A stretch of 64,000 nt of DNA from Pseudomonas abietaniphila. GTDB taxonomy: Bacteria > Pseudomonadota > Gammaproteobacteria > Pseudomonadales > Pseudomonadaceae. The translations under genes were made by a program, and so were the position numbers. The stretch is taken from positions 372,001 to 436,000 of the forward strand of contig NZ_FNCO01000003.1 of NCBI RefSeq assembly GCF_900100795.1, written 5' to 3'. The notes under the pieces were generated by a model that had not been told where the DNA came from, searched no databases, and saw only the letters and a program-made list of their open reading frames with translations. Below are positions 63,952-64,000 of this stretch, one piece after another. Within the stretch, counting starts at the first letter, position 1, and each line of letters opens with the position of its first letter.

Positions 63952-64000
63952 GAGCGAGTACTGACGATAACGAGGTATCGGATGTACTGGCGTCTCGCGC

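Overview
The window looks like a chromosome segment from a non-aeruginosa Pseudomonas, probably of the fluorescens/syringae side of the genus. The evidence is high GC content, many REP/REPIN palindromes between genes, and blocks whose order I recall from P. aeruginosa: prmA, accC, accB, aroQ, dsbD, gcbA, DUF2333, Nudix, SUI1, speA; then a Tad/Flp locus with PprA/PprB; then thiolase, SDR, AraC regulator and cueR. These gene-order comparisons are from memory, not from a search. I saw no rRNA, tRNA, insertion sequence, prophage or CRISPR array. All calls come from reading motifs by eye.

Bases 1-13.3 kb are housekeeping. On the minus strand are a DUF3426 zinc-ribbon membrane protein cut by the window edge, prmA, the aroQ-accB-accC fatty-acid/aromatic cluster, dsbD and the diguanylate cyclase gcbA. 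On the plus strand are DUF2333, Nudix, SUI1 and speA, ending at a strong terminator. Bases 13.3-25.6 kb hold an internally shortened VgrG-like gene, a lipoprotein hydrolase, a MATE exporter, and the periplasmic defence/repair pair alpha-2-macroglobulin and penicillin-binding protein 1C. That pair is split by a small antisense membrane-protein gene. The pbpC reading frame runs through a 90-bp REPIN.

Bases 25.6-45.5 kb are the accessory, surface-directed part. A glycine-rich, partly collagen-like lipoprotein precedes a two-partner-secretion (TpsB) outer-membrane transporter. Next comes a complete Tad locus: flp with a single-domain response regulator on the minus strand, then rcpC-rcpA-tadZ-tadA-tadB-tadC-tadD-DUF3613 as a tightly overlapping plus-strand operon. 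It is followed by pprB and fppA (minus), a TadE-like pseudopilin and the PprA kinase (plus), and tadG (minus). Related TAGTC/GACTA sequence arrays lie upstream of pprB and of the collagen-like gene. A 12-base identity links the pprB upstream region with the flp/rcpC divergent region. This suggests that one regulator, PprB being the obvious candidate, may control both the pilus and the collagen-like/TpsB pair.

Bases 45.7-64 kb hold two paralogous DUF4136 lipoproteins, cmoM and a MazG-like pyrophosphohydrolase, a divergent fatty-acyl module (MaoC-like, FabG-like / thiolase, AraC regulator) and a bacterial RIO-type kinase. A copper-efflux regulon follows (copA-cueR and copZ, each with a CueR box), then DUF4105 and DUF3015 proteins, a Lon-like protease, a small conserved protein and a UPF0114 membrane protein.
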